A stretch of 33,755 bases of DNA from an uncultured Legionella sp. (GTDB lineage Bacteria; Pseudomonadota; Gammaproteobacteria; Legionellales; Legionellaceae): contig NZ_CALMPD010000157.1 of the NCBI RefSeq assembly GCF_937871865.1, positions 1 to 33,755 on the forward strand. The letters run 5' to 3'. A program made the position numbers and the translations under genes. The notes under the pieces were generated by a model. The model had not been told where the DNA came from. It saw nothing but the letters and a program-made list of their open reading frames with translations, and did no database searches. Positions within the stretch are counted from its first letter, which is position 1, and each line of letters starts with the position of its first letter. Shown one piece after another: positions 33,005-33,755 of this stretch.

Positions 33005-33755
33005 TTAGGCTACTTGTATAAAGTCAGTTAATTGTGGCAATGACTCTGGAGAATAATTCTGGAGTAATATTTCCTGAATATGAGCACCATTGTTGGGCTG
33101 GGTTATAGTGAGGAGTGTTGAATTTACTCCATCAACATTTACCGTGCTTGCATGAACCTGGTTTTGGAGTGGGTTAGTACCACCGCCAAAAATATCATTC
33201 AAGAATACTATTTTATCTCCGTTTGCAGGGTTGAAATCGGTAATAGTGTCTCGCTCTACAGATTGACCATTAACAGACGCTGCATCAAATAGATATGTAT
33301 TTGCTCCTCCATTACCAGTCATAACATCCTCACCTAATCCACCATAAAAAGATTCATTGCTGGCGTATCCCACCAAAATATCATTAGCAACAGAACCATT
33401 GACCAATGCACCATTTAGTTCGAACACATTGAAATCATCGATGTCTTCATCAGAACTTAGATGCAACAATCCTGTATTTAATAAACTATTTAATGTTAAA
33501 TCATCATAATAAGAGTTGACGTAATCGAGTACTGTATCTACTGCAGTACCATTATCCAGGCCATGATCTGCTCCGTCAAAATAGAGACTAAAATTCCAGT
33601 GACCATCGCTTCCTTCTGATAAACGATAAATATTGTTGCCTATTAGTCCCAAATCCGGAGATATGGCATTGGCGACCAAATCACTGGCAAGATAACTATC
33701 TAACTCACCTTACGCACGCCACTCGTTAGCAAGCCATATTTTTTAACTCCTGCAT
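33005..33755 (-). pseudogene. C-terminal part of a second RTX/type I secreted protein, frame broken near the edge
   Basis: Reading leftwards, the frame 33709-33005 encodes about 234 residues with no start codon in a sensible place. It contains FDGADHGL and LSSDEDIDDFNV, a motif pair seen before RTX arrays. Next come degenerate GGxGxD units (GGLGEDVMT, GNGGANTYLF), DTITDFNPANGDKIVF, and a C-terminal secretion signal like that of the giant adhesin. An in-frame TAA at 33710-33712 blocks it upstream. Another frame, open from the window edge to a TAG at 33700-33702, reads AGVKKYGLLTSGVRK; one lost base near 33705 would join the two. It could be the decayed end of a larger adhesin or a sequence error. 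Secretion-signal features are firm; the broken state depends on unseen upstream sequence. Confidence 0.65.

Overview
The window looks like a chromosomal accessory stretch from Legionella or a close relative. The reasons are the AT-rich sequence, the outer-membrane barrel whose mature end begins Gly-Thr-Met-Gly-Pro, the eukaryote-like adenosine deaminase relative, a LapA/RtxA-type giant adhesin, and a very large eukaryote-like multidomain protein of the kind Legionella exports through Dot/Icm. The genus assignment is inference; no rRNA or other marker gene is present.

Layout. Bases 1-845 hold the 3' part of an adenosine-deaminase-family gene (+). Bases 997-12816 (-) are one 3939-residue type I secreted adhesin with a LapG-type retention module at its N-terminus, long arrays of extracellular beta-sandwich repeats, 14 RTX nonapeptides and a C-terminal secretion signal. 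A two-gene minus-strand unit follows: an outer-membrane beta-barrel (15188-15946) and a secreted protein with eight Asp-boxes (13111-15177). Divergent from it is a Sec-exported protein built from the middle of a flagellar hook protein (16498-17427). Bases 17600-19471 (-) encode a secreted protein of unknown function and an unrecognised protein. Bases 19777-20352 (+) encode a periplasmic protein with a duplicated four-cysteine unit. An aminopeptidase N paralogue (20505-23168, -) and a small membrane protein (23284-23478, -) come next.

Bases 23500-25000 are a decayed zone with few intact genes. It holds a small frameshifted reading frame, a gene cut by one in-frame TGA, and repeats. A short unknown protein (25009-25308, -) lies divergent from the most striking gene, 25577-31573 (+). 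Its 1998 residues carry a leucine-rich region, a transglutaminase-like Cys-His-Asp core, what reads as five successive AAA-type modules (only the last two with P-loops), and a C-terminal bipartite nuclear-localisation-like motif. The window closes with a membrane-anchored DUF900-type alpha/beta hydrolase (31688-32815, -) and the C-terminal part of a second RTX protein (33005-33755, -) whose frame is broken near the window edge.

How the parts relate. Much of the coding content is predicted to act at or beyond the cell envelope: the giant adhesin, the RTX fragment, the barrel/Asp-box pair, the hook-like protein and several Sec-exported proteins. The large AAA protein is better explained as an effector acting inside a host cell. 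Each of the four gaps between convergent genes (near 950, 17530, 20410 and 31620) contains a palindromic repeat, some of them REP-like. No tRNA, rRNA, CRISPR array or intact insertion sequence was seen.
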